From the NCBI RefSeq assembly GCF_001949145.1, contig NW_019091561.1, positions 299,554-363,553 on the forward strand: a stretch of 64,000 nt of DNA, written 5' to 3'. This stretch comes from Acanthaster planci. Lineage: Eukaryota > Echinodermata > Asteroidea > Valvatida > Acanthasteridae. Positions within the stretch are counted from its first letter, which is position 1. Each line of letters opens with the position of its first letter. The translations under genes and the position numbers were made by a program. Below, one piece after another: positions 1-10,488 of the stretch. The notes below the pieces were generated by a model. The model was not told the origin of the DNA and did no database searches. It was given only the letters and a program-made list of their open reading frames with translations.

Positions 1-1010
1 AGGCTACATATACATGAATGACAATTTGTTTTCCGTGCCTTGAGTTTGCTGTTGTATTTCAATGATTATGCATGTGTTGTTAAGGTATTTTTGCCTCGGG
101 AAGCGTGATTAATTTCTAGTGTTACATCGCACCACTGCCTTACCAGGTTTTGCCAATTTCCAAATAAATTTGGACAAGAACACTCTTATTTTGGCCTCAA
201 CCAAATCCCTTTGTCGATATGCTTCACCTTTCCTTCTTCTTGATGAATGTCTTTACGGGCAGACATGATGATGGAAATGTAACGATAAGAAACGTCCATT
301 CAACAACACACACAAAGGTACAATTTTCTATGATAACACACAACAAGTATTCAGGGTACCAGGCGCAGTGGCTTCGCATGGTGATCTATACACTCGTGCA
401 TGTGGTGAGTAGCATGAAAAGTGCACAGTCATTGGCTTATATGAAAATACGTCATGAAAATAAGACTATCAGAGCGACTGTTACACCGACAGTTACCAGG
501 AAACAAACACATTTCCAACAGAGATGGTTATTGGTCGGCACTGTTTTTTGTCAGCGAAAAGAGCCAATGGAATGTGTTGCTTTATCTTATCTCCCAATTC
601 TAGCCTGGTACCGGTTCAGATCTGTGTGTACGTTGACAGCGTGTGCCTGAACTACACATGAACGGAGGGCATGCATGGCAGGACACAGTGCCCTTCGTGG
701 TTGATATAATTTTGATATTCTTAGGACAAAATAAATATGACGTGACACATGGGAAGTAAGCAATGAGAAATGCAATTTCATTTTACATGTATTTCACAAC
801 AAACAGAGGCTCAATATTATCATACATGTACCTGATACCTGGAAGTCAAAATTATCTTGATAAAATGGGTCGGAAAAGTTTCAAATATCAGAATTTCTAA
901 GTTGACTATCACCGTATCTGACAGTCCAAAAAGGCCAATCTTATTTGCAAAAGCGGATTTTCAAAGTCCCAAAAGTGGAAATCCGCCAAAAAGGGCAAGA
1001 ATCTCATCCC
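1..1010. other. No gene recognised
   Basis: AT-rich sequence. An open stretch of 143 codons at 219-650 has no recognisable motif, domain or splice context, and I treat it as chance. No repeat family was recognised. Confidence 0.5.
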
Positions 1011-1205
1011 TGCAAACTGGGTTTGTAGTGTATTCAATATGTTATGATTAAGAGTGTCAAAAGTGGCACTTAAATCTAGCAGGACTTGAATAGTTACCTT
1101 TTGCTGGTCCACAGCCATGAGAAAATCACTCTTAATTCTCAGCAGTGCAGTTTCCGTGCTATAAAAGCATCTAGAATGCAGACTGTGTGACAGGTAGCAG
1201 CAGAT
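1011..1205 (-). mobile_element. LINE reverse transcriptase fragment, CR1/L2-like (3' piece of LINE A)
   Basis: Read on the minus strand this encodes part of a non-LTR reverse transcriptase. The block FYSTETALLRIKSDFLMA leads into VLLDLSATFDTLNHNIL, which matches the STETALL and DLSAAFDTVDH signatures of CR1/L2-type RTs (palm motif A region, first catalytic Asp in LDLS). It stops matching after NTLQTQF. It is the continuation of the LINE pieces at 2335-2385 and 4753-5277, so this element was broken by later insertions. No intact ORF remains. Subclade assignment is an inference from motif style. Confidence 0.8.
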
Positions 1206-2334
1206 TAGCATGAAGGTGTTGAAAGATTTGTTTTGTAGCAGCACTTTCAACAAGTTCACAGCCAAAAATAGTTTTCTTATTTGGAGCAAGTCATTTTGTT
1301 GTTTCTTATTCTCATATCTTCTTGATTTAAGAACTCTCAAGTAAAAATTTTTGCTACCCTTCTCAAATAAAAACAAATTTGTACAATACCTTTTCTTACA
1401 GTGGGAAAAAATGTGGATTAAGATTTTACTTTCTTGTATCAAGAAAATCTGCTAGAATAATTTTCTTATTGAACGTTTTTGACAGAGTGACACAAGAAAG
1501 GTATCTTCTTTTCTTGAATGAAGGAAGGTTTTCCTATGCAATTAAGAAGTTTTTGTTGGTTGTTTTCTTACCGTCTGCAGTATTTTTCTTGGGTAAAACT
1601 AATTTCTTGACAAGATTTTTTTTAAGGAAAGGAAAGAGTTTTTTACAATTTAGTTTCTAAATATTAGTTGAGATGATGTTTCCAATATTATAAAACAAGA
1701 ACAAGTTTCTCAACTAAAATGTTAATTATACCAATGTAAGAATTCTGCAATGTAACTTTTCTGCAATGGAACAATCTTTTCTGAAGACAGAGTTGATTTC
1801 TTAAAAATGTACAGAATCAAAGTCTTTCCATGCAAGGATTAAATTTCAAGTACATGTATATTCAAAACAAATTATGACAAATAGTGAACTATATCATTTC
1901 AAGTTTAAATGTATCCAGTTAATTGTGTGGACTTCTTCCAATCATCAGCCCAGCCACTGTTTGGTTTCAAATTAACATGGCTGCATAATGTACGGTATGT
2001 TCTGTTTCCAGAAATTAGGTGCTTAAGAGCTGTCTGAAATATGGTGTGGCTCATTGGAGTTGTGGAAAACACACATATGAATCAAATCATTTGACAAATT
2101 TATCATTTAGCAAGGCTGGCCAGAACACAAATTAGCAGGTACATGTACAGTACAATGCACTCTGTGAAAATTGATTCGAATCATTCAATCTTGCATTGCA
2201 CATATGGATAACAATTTAAAAATATCTATGTTGAAAGCAAACATTTCATTTTAAAACCTACTTCTATTCTTCTATTCATGACAATTTTAAGGTCTCGAGT
2301 TGTATCACATTTCACATTTAATATGCAACTGTCA
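1206..2334. other. AT-rich insert inside LINE A
   Basis: About 1.1 kb with no recognisable coding sequence separates two pieces of LINE A that should be only a few residues apart in an RT. This suggests a second insertion here, but I found no clear terminal repeats. Confidence 0.4.
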
Positions 2335-2385
2335 ATGAAAGCATGATTTAGAAATGTACTGCAGATTGCTTACAGGCCTAAAATT
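2335..2385 (-). mobile_element. LINE A RT piece, left of the Penelope insertion
   Basis: On the minus strand, from 2385 downward, the codons give N-F-R-P-V-S-N-L-Q-Y-I-S-K. This is the conserved (N/K)xRP(V/I)SNL block of non-LTR reverse transcriptases. The first four codons (NFRP) are also present at 4764-4753, where the LINE resumes upstream. The RT is therefore split exactly at a 12-bp duplication. Confidence 0.85.
2374..2385. repeat. Target site duplication, left copy
   Basis: AGGCCTAAAATT, identical to 4753-4764. The two copies bracket the GC-rich Penelope-like element. Joining the flanks at one copy restores an uninterrupted LINE RT reading frame on the minus strand. Confidence 0.88.
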
Positions 2386-2456
2386 GTCGCCGGGAGTTCG
2401 AGAAGTTCCAAGACCTAACTGAGAAGAGTTCGGCCCATCGCACCACCCATCGCCCA

Positions 2457-3989
2457 ATGGAGTCTGCCGTTGATACATCGAAGTGGGTCGTCAACCTCTC
2501 CGCGAGGACCTTCACCACCGTCGAGAAATCTCTTCTGGGGAAAGGCCTCAACTTCGCCGTCACCCCCGACCATGTACCAGCAACGGAGATCGTGGTCAGT
2601 GTGGAAACAACATTGAAGAGGCTTGACCCAGAAACAGCTGATCTGGTCCGCAGAGAAGTCAACGCCACGTTACGGAGGGCACGCGCGCCCAGGAGCAACA
2701 TCAATCGGGAGCAACGCATCGCCCTGAAGGCTCTACGGCAAGATCGTTCCATCCTGATCCTCCCCTCCGACAAAGGCCGTGCCAGCGTGATCCTCGACGC
2801 CCATACGTACCTGGATAAGATGGGTAAGCTCATCTCCACGGGCCCTTACTGGAAATTGGCTAAGGACCCCACCGACCGGCTCTGCAGGAAGATCACAGCC
2901 CAGCTTCTCGCCCTTAACAAGTCCGGAGATCTTGACGATGCCACCTACCGGAAGTTACGCCCCAACAGCAAACAGCCTCCCCGGATGTATGGTCTACCCA
3001 AGATCCACAAGCCGGGGACACCCTTGACACCCATCATTTCATGCGTAAGTTCCTTTGCCTACAACCTCTCCAAGCATCTAGCAGGGATCCTGTCACCGCT
3101 GACGGGTAACACGCCGAATACCGTACCCAACTCCACAGCTTTCGCTGACCGGTAACACACCGAATACCGTACCCAACTCCACAGCTTTTGCTGACCGGTA
3201 ATACACCGAATACCGTGCCCAACTCCACAGCTTTCGCAGAGTTCCTCCGCGGGCAGCACATCGACAGCCATGAGGCATTGATCTCTTTTGACGTTGTGTC
3301 CTTGTTTATCAACGTCCCCATAGATGACGCTTGCTGTGTGGCCCTTCATCGCCTTAAGAAAGACCCTGAGTTGCCTGACCGGACATCGCTCTCCCCTGCC
3401 GAGATCATCTCCCTGCTAGAGATTGTCCTGCATTCCAGGTATTTCCTACGAACAGACAGATGGAGCAGCCATGGGTAGTCCGGTGTCAGCGGTTATTGCC
3501 AATCAGTACATGGAATCATTCGAGGAGGAAACCCTGCAGAGTTGCCCACCCGACTGCCTACCTAATCTGTGGAAGCGGTACGTTGATGACACCTTTGTCA
3601 TTGCACCATGGGATCAAGCCAGCCATCTACTCAACCACCTGAACAGCCTCAAGCCCAGTATCCAGTTCACCATCGAGAATGAGCAAAACAACAGCATCGC
3701 ATTCCTGGACACCATGGTCCACAGGGAACCCGACGGCAGCCTGACCAGCACCATGTATCGCAAGCCTACCCACACTGACCAGTACCTGGCCTTTGACTCA
3801 CACCACCCAGTGTCCATCAAGAGGGGCGTGGCCAAGTGCCAACATGACCGCGCCTCATGCCTAGTCACCAGACTGCACCACACAGCCGCCGAGAGATGCC
3901 AAGTCACCGCTGCCCTCATGGCGAACGGGTATCCAGCGTACTTCATCCGGCAGTCATCGAGACCCAAGACCAGCACCGGAGTGGAGTGA
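2457..3989 (+). pseudogene. Penelope-like reverse transcriptase, frameshifted
   Basis: Segment 1 (2457-3155) has the PLE fingers signatures ILPSDKGRASVIL and RMYGLPKIHKPGTPLTPIIS. The frame then shifts inside a 46-bp tandem triplication. Segment 2 (3188-3478) has ALISFDVVSLFINVPID, with the motif A Asp. A second shift near 3440-3465 leads to segment 3 (3423-3989) with DGAAMGSPVSAVIAN and an intact catalytic YVDD at 3579-3590. A TGA at 3987-3989 ends this frame, and the same frame continues in the nuclease ORF. The YGLPKIHK and DGxAMGSP blocks distinguish Penelope-type from LINE RTs. No promoter or host regulation is visible. Confidence 0.92.
3098..3235. repeat. 46-bp tandem repeat, three copies
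   Basis: Units at 3098-3143, 3144-3189 and 3190-3235, each starting GCTGACsGGTAAyAC and nearly identical. The two extra units add 92 bp (not a multiple of three), which explains the shift from the frame of 2457-3155 to the frame of 3188-3478. One unit would keep the RT in frame, so the amplification is a disabling event after, or during, insertion. Confidence 0.92.
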
Positions 3990-4022
3990 CCAGAGTACAA
4001 GGCTTTCACCGTTCTTCCCTTT

Positions 4023-4646
4023 GTGGATGGTATCTCCGAATGGCTGAAGAGGATCCTGGAGGACCATGGCGTCCACACCGTGTTCCGATCATCCACAACC
4101 TTGAGGAACCAACTCGTGCGTCCTAAGGATCCCATCCCACCCGGAAGACGCGGAGGAGTGGTCTACAGGATACCACGCGGTGACTGTAACAAGGTATACG
4201 TCGGCGAAACTGGCAGACCAATCGGCAAGAAAATCAAGGAGCACCAACGTGACGTGAGACTCTCCCGTGTGGAGTCGTCAGCGGTAGCCGAGCACACCTG
4301 GGGAGCTGGTCACCACCCCAATTCGGAGGGCGTGCAGTGCGTGGACCAAGACCAGAATTGGTACACAAGACGCATCAAGGAGGCCATCCACATCTGCCTG
4401 AATGGACACAGCATCAACAGGGACAGCGGCATCGACATCCCGGGGTTCTGGCTCCCCACCATCCGCCAACACAACCACCGGAGCGAAACGGAGCCACACC
4501 GAGGACATGGAGTGGAGCATGCGACGCCCATTGAGGTCACCCGTACTACATCCGCAACACACAGCGGGGGACATGCAGAGGACGTAGTCCAGCAATATAC
4601 AGCGGACTCTGCAGCATCCAGACTTCAGTTGAGTGATGAAGGCTAG
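4023..4646 (+). pseudogene. GIY-YIG endonuclease domain of the Penelope-like element
   Basis: Same frame as the RT segment ending at 3989, separated only by that stop. The GIY-YIG core is visible: GVVYRIPRGDCNKVYVGETG, then RPIGKKIKEHQRD with the conserved Arg after GETG, and H residues in AEHTWGAGHH. This nuclease normally nicks the target for primed reverse transcription. The C-terminal part (HICLNGHSINRDSGID and following) matches PLE tails and lacks stops until 4646. The domain itself looks intact, but it can no longer be made as part of the full protein. Confidence 0.9.
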
Positions 4647-4752
4647 CAGCACCAGCAGCCGAAACGTCGCTACCAGCAACACGACACCGCGAGTCATTGA
4701 TTATCTTTTTTCCTGTATTTGTCATCCACCGCGGTGATTATGTTTATCTCTT

Positions 4753-4764
4753 AGGCCTAAAATT
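4753..4764. repeat. Target site duplication, right copy
   Basis: AGGCCTAAAATT, identical to 2374-2385. On the minus strand it encodes NFRP of the interrupted LINE RT. Confidence 0.88.
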
Positions 4765-5277
4765 TCCAAAGTTCAGCTCAAGTCCTGGCTTATTGAGCAG
4801 AGGATGAACTGCAGCCACTTTCCACTTGGATAAAAACTCACTATTAGCCAGAGACAAATAAATCATTTTTGCAAGTATAGGTAACAGGGTATCAATACAC
4901 ACTAAAACAAGCTTTGTTGGAATAGGATCAAGATGATGATATTTCTTGCTTGATTTTAAAACAGTTTTTTTCACATCACATTCAGACAAGAGTCTCAATT
5001 CTGTGAGATGTGGAATACTCTCAGTATTGAAACCCCCCTCGGCATCCGTGTAGCTGCATGTATGTCCTTGTCGGCTGAAGTCAATCAAATAGTTGCATGA
5101 ATATTGAAAATGTTGTCATGAAAAAACTTGCCCAACTGCAAAATTAGATCTAACCAGATTTGTAGGCAAGTCGAAGTACTGTTTTGACAAGTTTTTGTAA
5201 CATTGAACAGTTTCTTTTTATCATTGTCGTTCTCTAGTATTATGTTTGAATAATACGTACAGCGAGCATTATTCATC
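4753..5277 (-). mobile_element. LINE A RT, N-terminal half, CR1/L2-like
   Basis: Minus-strand reading from about 5277 gives ARCTYYSNIILENDNDKKKLF, then LGKFFHDNIFNI, then LDPIPTKLVLVCIDTLLPIL, then WKVAAVHPLLNKPGLELN, and ends in NFRP. These are the YYS...KKLF, FF.DKI, LDP(I/V)PT.LL and HPLLKKPGLD blocks between endonuclease and RT in CR1/L2-type LINEs. There is at least one frame change near 5085. Upstream (higher coordinates) it is cut by the MITE starting at 5304. Confidence 0.88.
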
Positions 5278-5303
5278 ATGAAGAGTGTTTTGTTGCAAGC
5301 CAG

Positions 5304-5879
5304 TGAACCACTTCCTGCTGGGTACTCCAGAATCGGAGACGTATGGTTTATATGCGTGGCCAGGGTCTCCAAACTCAGACAAAGGAAACAGGGCCCTGTA
5401 ACAAAAGACCATACTCCAAACAAAAGACCAGGCTGCTGGGCATTACCGACATTTTTCACTCTCAAAAGTGGTGATAATCCAGCCTTGTTTTGAAATGGTG
5501 TACCAGGGTTTGGGGCATTGAGAGCGAGCGTATTACCACCGGGGACAAAAGTGCTCCATCACCACCGCTGCATGCTAATCTGGCCCCTATTGAAAAGAGG
5601 TCAGCAGTGCACTGAGCCACGTTCATGAACAAAAGACAGTTATACAACACCGCACAATCTGGGCTCTGTTTACAAGGCTGCAAGCCTGGCTGAAATACTC
5701 GGGCATCAATGAAGATCACCTGTCAACTAAGAGTAGTAGCTATAGAATACTTTGTGTGGCTATAAACGACCATTAAATGAAATAATGAATTTTATAAAGA
5801 TTTTGAAAACGGAAAAAATGATAGTCATGCTGGCCCAGTATCATCAACATTGAAAAATGCCCCGGCATGAAGTGGTTAA
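5304..5879. mobile_element. piggyBac-like MITE, copy 1
   Basis: The right end reads GCCCCGGCATGAAGTGGTTAA and the left end (T)GAACCACTTCCTGCTGG, forming terminal inverted repeats of TTAACCACTTCxTGCCGGGG. Flanking TTAA (degenerate on the left) is the target preference of piggyBac. A second copy of the whole 0.55-0.58 kb sequence is at 51732-52285, co-linear through CTGCATGCTAATCTG and CCTATTGAAAAG. It has no transposase ORF, so it is non-autonomous. Confidence 0.82.
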
Positions 5880-6575
5880 TATCCTTCATGACCTGAAAGC
5901 AGCTATCTTTTAACCCATTGTTTTTGCATCAAGCCAATTTTGAGAAGACCTGACAAGTAAACAAAAAATATTACCACCTCAATTTTTTTTTATATTTTGT
6001 GAGAACATACTGGGGTTTAATTTTTGCCCAAGTTTATCAGGTCAGGTGATTGAAAAGGTCAGAATCAAGGTCAAAGTAAGGGTCACAAGGTCATCAAACT
6101 TCATATTGCTTTAACATCAAATTTGGAAAAACTTCCTTGAGAAGTGCTTTTCCAAAGATACCAATATCAACAAATTTGGCTGCTTGATTAGGGAGATAAG
6201 GTCATTTGAAAAGGACGTCGAGCCCATTTTGACCAAACTCAGCCAAAATGGTGGTCTGTAGCTTGAAGCTGTTGGTTCAACAGGGCTACAATTTAAATTT
6301 CAGCTTTTTCACCCAACATTACCTCAAAAACCAAAACTGAACCAGTTTGAAGGGTTGAGTTTTACCAGTTGGGTGATTTGACATCAAATGACCCTATTTG
6401 TCAGAGTTTCTTGCATGCTCATGTGAAGCAGATTCTCTGGTAACTCCTGAGACAACAGAGCTGGCTTTTCACTGCTATCCAAGCACTAACTCCACATTTG
6501 CATGAATCAGTTTTTCCAGGTTGCTATGATCACTTCCACAATTTGAAGAACCAATCCTTTTGATGCCATTTTTCC
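5880..6575. other. No gene recognised
   Basis: AT-rich, with no recognisable coding or repeat termini. Several AAGGTCA-type words occur between 6050 and 6200 but do not form a clean tandem array. Confidence 0.5.
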
Positions 6576-6579
6576 TCCC

Positions 6580-7750
6580 TTCTCAGGGGGCAACAGCATC
6601 AAATCTCTTCCCCTCTTGGGAGCAGAGCTTTATTGGCAAGTTCAAAGAGGCTACATTGGTGGGGGAGGAGAGGCACTTGGAAGCTAAAGACAGAGTAAAT
6701 CTTTGATAGTCTACAGGCACAAGTACCACATCTGTTAAGGAAACTAGACAACCATCTGGTACCAGTAGCCAGCAGTTTCCCCATGAGCCTCTGATGCCCT
6801 TCTGTGGGTATGGTTGAACATTCATGCCCAGCCGCAGTCCGACCAGACAGGTCCAGGATAAGGGTAATCCCTCCGATGAATCCACGTCCAGTTCACAAGA
6901 GCACACCTTTTGACCTGTATGCTCTCCTTATCCTAAAAGTGTTATGGCAGCTACCACAAGGAATGTTTGCGCAAATGACTATTCAATCACCATGGCCTAC
7001 AATCCAGGGTCAGTAGGAGGGCATCTCATAAGTTACTCCAAGACTTGGGCCCTGTTTTTCCCAGACAAGTGGGTTCCTAATGCCATAAAACAGGGATATA
7101 ACCCTAGAATTCACAAGCAAACCTTCTTCAAACTTTGCTCCACACCCAATTCCATTTCTGGTAGACAAACAGAAGCATCTTGTACTAGAAAAAGAAATTC
7201 AAACCCTACTTCAGATGTAAGCAATTCAACGTGGTCCTGCAGGGAGATACCAGACATGGATTCTAATCAGCATTCTTTCTAACACCCAAAAAAAATCCTG
7301 GTGAGTGGAATATGGAATATGGATCCCTTGAACAGATATATTTGACCAAAAAGATTCTGAACGGAGATGCTGGGTATAATTCTCAGTGCTATGCCAGTTC
7401 TGGCTTGAGCATATTCCAATATGGGAGGACCATGTTAACTTCCTTTATTTTCTTTACGCACATGCAAATTCAGTCGCCTTCTGTGCGGTCTCTCAACAGC
7501 CCCAAAGATATTTACTAGTGGCATCACGTGGTGAAAATGAAACATTCAGATCTTTGTTTACCTCAATTATTAACTTGTTGTGGGTTCTATCAGAAACAAG
7601 GACCTAAAGACAGTCAGAATAACTTGAAAACTTGCAGTTTGCTTGGGCTTCCAGAAGAAGTCCCAGCTGGAACCTTCCACTTGGCCAGTCTACCTAAGGG
7701 CAGAGTTGGATCTTCTGTGAGGTGTGGCTATGCCTACAGGGGATCAAAAG
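6580..7750 (+). mobile_element. DIRS-like retroelement fragment: RT, plus strand
   Basis: From about 6985 the plus strand reads VGGHLISYSKTWALFFPDKW then VPNAIKQGYNPRI. This is the start of the DIRS-type reverse transcriptase (VGGRL...F...W....W....I..GY). Further in-register blocks are DPLNRYIFDQKDSE, HIPIWEDHVNFLYFLYAHAN (the AYxHIPI region) and KKSQLEPSTWPVYL...LDLL.GVAMPTG (the KSQL.P....LG...D...G.A.PT block). Frames change several times and stops are present. The sequence ends at about 7740, where a DIRS fragment of opposite orientation begins. The 6580-6940 part may be the end of a gag-like ORF, but I cannot show that. Confidence 0.75.
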
Positions 7751-8946
7751 TGTGGGGGGGGGACTGGCAAGAACTCAAGTAAAGCTTATGAGGTCCCATG
7801 ATAAGATGAGACATTGACGTGAGGACGCTCGACAAACATCCCTTGAAGGAGATATTGGATAGCAGCGTTGTCGGAGAGATTCGAGCCATCGCTGAAGCCT
7901 GAGTGGACAGCCGCCAAGGCTGAACAGTAGTTGCGGATGGTGGCAACCTGGAGGCCTGACTGGTACAGATACATTAAGAAGTCTTTGACCGAACTCACAG
8001 GAGCTTTGGTTGGAGAAACATTGTGGTCGTCGCACCATCTAATAAAATGTAGTCGGCTGATACAAATCTTGTGAGTGGACAGTCGTCGACCCCGGGCCAA
8101 AATACACACAGCATCTGTAGAAGAACCCGACGCCCTGAAAGATCATTGTACAATGTCCAGTACATCAAGTCAAGACTCTCCCCTGGTGGGTGGAGGATCT
8201 CTGACTTGGGCTGATGGAGGATGTCTTCTGTGACCAGAAGGACCAGCAGCCATCGTACCAGGAGTCTCGTCAGTCTTTGAAACCACAGTTGGCGAGGCCA
8301 GAATGGGGCGACAAGGAGGATCCGACATAGCTCAGTTCTGTCTTGGACAGGACCTGCGGAATGAGGGAGATTGGAGGGAGGGCCTATGCCAGAGGGCCCG
8401 ACCAGTCGATCTTTAGGGTATCTGTCACCCACACTCACGGGTGAGGGAACCTGGAGCAGAACGTTGGAAGGTGGGCACTGTCGGCAGGAGCGAAGAGGTC
8501 AAATTGAGGACGCTTGATCTCCATGAAAATCTGGCTTGACAACAGTCAGATAAAGAATCCACTCTGTTGGTAGGACAGCGCCCGAGAAAAAGCATCTGCT
8601 GTACTGTTGCTGGTTTCCGCTATGTGGACAACTTGAAGGCTGATGCCCCGATTTATCGTCCATATGAAGACCTGTCATGAAAGGGCACAGGAGTTGAGGA
8701 GGGCGAGTGCTGCCCTGACGATTGATGTATGCCACTGTCGTTGAGGTGTCGCTCTGGACTTGAGCGGAACAACCTACCAAGTGCTGTTGGAAGTGAGGAA
8801 GAGCAGTGAACACCGCCTGAGGTTCTAATATGTTGATATTTTTGCCTCAACAGGGAGTGTACTAGACCCCGCTGGCGCGGGATGGAGGAAAAGAGGCTCC
8901 CTATCCAAGTAGTGATGCCACCGTTGTCCTGGTCACATTCGGACAT
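7734..8946 (-). mobile_element. DIRS-like retroelement fragment: RNase H and tyrosine recombinase, minus strand
   Basis: In minus-strand order: RNase H (8840-8500) with VFTALPHFQQHLVG and VQSDTSTTVAYINRQGS; the linker ILLVAPFWPRQLWFQRLTRL (about 8340-8280) and HPPGESLDLMYWTLYND (about 8185-8135), which corresponds to the APxWPxxxWFxxL block between RNase H and recombinase; then the N-terminal core-binding domain of the tyrosine recombinase (8109-7790) with GLQVATIRNYCSALAAVHSG and YLLQGMFVERP. It continues in a shifted frame to PPHTFDPL at 7736. The catalytic R-H-R-Y half is absent. Order and motifs are diagnostic of DIRS-type retroelements, which use a tyrosine recombinase instead of a DDE integrase. 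Confidence 0.85.
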
Positions 8947-8949
8947 GGA

Positions 8950-10105
8950 GGGACGAAAGAAAGGCTGGCCCCATGCAATAAGAGGCTAAAGTATTTGCTA
9001 AGAATGAATAATGAGCCTTGTTAAATTGTACTATGTTCAAAGTGGTTGTTTGTATCCTTGAGTTAGAGGACTACGGCCATATCATTATATGCATGGGAAT
9101 TTAAGGTCATTCCCTATGCACTGCAATAATGGAAAAACTGTAGATAAGGAGTGTTTGAAGATGGAAGATCGCTCCATGATTTAAGAATCCAGATATCCTA
9201 TTTTATTCAGCATCCAAGTATTATAACATTCCCATTTATTCACTAGAACAAAGAACACGAGTGGATACAAAGGAGATATTGCCAAAATTTGCTGAGTACA
9301 CCTCTTCGTTTCAATTATGTGGGGAGCAGTTGGGAAGGTAACCATGGCAAGCCATAAAAAAAAGCAAGCGTTGACAGTAGGCACAATTTTGCCAGACCTC
9401 GTAACATTCACAGTATACACACTTTGGAAATTCCCACTACAAAGGAACTCGTATCCAGAAAGTATGTGGGACATGGCCATGCTGAAAAGAAGAACATGTA
9501 GAGAGCCCAGAATTATTAAATGAAAGGAGCTTGTAGAATTGGCAACAAGGTGAAGTTTGGTGAACTTTGACGCTTGAGGCATGGATACTGAATTGAATGG
9601 CATGATCACCAGTCAGAGATAAAGGGGAGCCTGTCGGCAAATTGTGGTTAATCGTTACCACGCCTGAGTGCCCCATATGACAAAGTTTCAGACGCCGGAG
9701 GGCTTGATGTGGCATGGGTCTGCGGGTAGAGTGTTGACATCTACCACAGGCATTGATGAACAAAAAAATGGTGGGGAGAATACAACACACATGGTAGGCT
9801 GATCGTATCGCATTTTATTCACCGGGTTGGCTCCAGAGTATAGCAGATTTCTCTATCCCCCCCCCCCCGCTGGCTCCCAGCACAGGTCTGATGCATAGTG
9901 TAGGGGTAGGCCTATGAGCTATTGTTCGAGCCGCGGTCAGGGTTAAGCATGCGTGACCCAGACTCGCATTCACTATATATGTATAGGGGCCGTACAAGCA
10001 AACAATGTAAGGAGGCCCGGCAAAGTATACATATAACTCCTGCACGTCTGAATGCCCCAAAATGGACAGATTAAAGCAGAGGCGTAGGCCTGAATATGAA
10101 ACGTC
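8950..10105. other. No gene recognised; one uncharacterised ORF
   Basis: A 142-codon minus-strand ORF (9609-9181) is open but has no motif I recognise. A C homopolymer lies near 9860-9868. No splice-supported exon was seen. Confidence 0.45.
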
Positions 10106-10109
10106 ACCA

Positions 10110-10318
10110 CACTGTAAAAAAAAAAATTGGTTGAACAGTGTTGGGCATTCGTTATTTGCCCACCCTTGGTTAAAGTTACCACATTGTTGGTTAGTTTCCA
10201 TCGATGTTGGTCAAATATTGACCAACAGTTAGGAAGAATTTGCACAAGGTTGGGAGGTTAATATTACTCCAACATTGGGTAAAATATCAACCAAAAGTTG
10301 ACCAACCTATTCACAGTG
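10110..10318. mobile_element. Short MITE with CACTGT ends
   Basis: Left end CACTGTAAAAAAAAAAATTGG; right end reads inward CACTGTGAATAGGTTGGTCA. The interior is made of repeated TTGGTCAA/TTGACCAA words in both orientations. It is about 209 bp and non-coding. I could not define a target duplication. Confidence 0.6.
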
Positions 10319-10488
10319 CAGTTGTACCTAATAAAGAAAAGGAGATGCTCCAGGCATAGTGTGTTCACAGGCAGGAGCTAGATGTGAGTCATAAGTAGAA
10401 CCCGGACAAGTTAAAAGAATTGTTATTGAATAAATTATTATTTATTATTTGTGTGTTGGGTGGACCAACAGAGCCAGATGTGAAGGCC

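Larger units (their letters stand above)
2386..4752 (+). mobile_element. Penelope-like retroelement with GIY-YIG endonuclease
   Basis: A GC-rich island of about 2.37 kb in AT-rich DNA, bounded by 12-bp direct repeats. The plus strand encodes an RT of Penelope type followed by a GIY-YIG nuclease, the order typical of endonuclease-bearing Penelope-like elements. Readable coding sequence begins almost at the left boundary (RREFEKFQDL...), with no long 5' repeat, so the copy is probably 5'-truncated. About 100 bp of non-coding 3' tail follow the last stop. It sits inside the RT of minus-strand LINE A. The copy is dead because of two frameshifts and one stop. Confidence 0.93.

Noticed and set aside
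219-650. 143-codon plus-strand ORF
   Set aside because: No motif, no homology recognised, typical of chance ORFs in this composition.
2378-2839. Minus-strand ORF of 153 codons
   Set aside because: It is the antisense shadow of the Penelope RT.
3034-3349. Three minus-strand ORFs with repeated KLWSW.RYSVCY units
   Set aside because: They are antisense readings of the 46-bp triplication.
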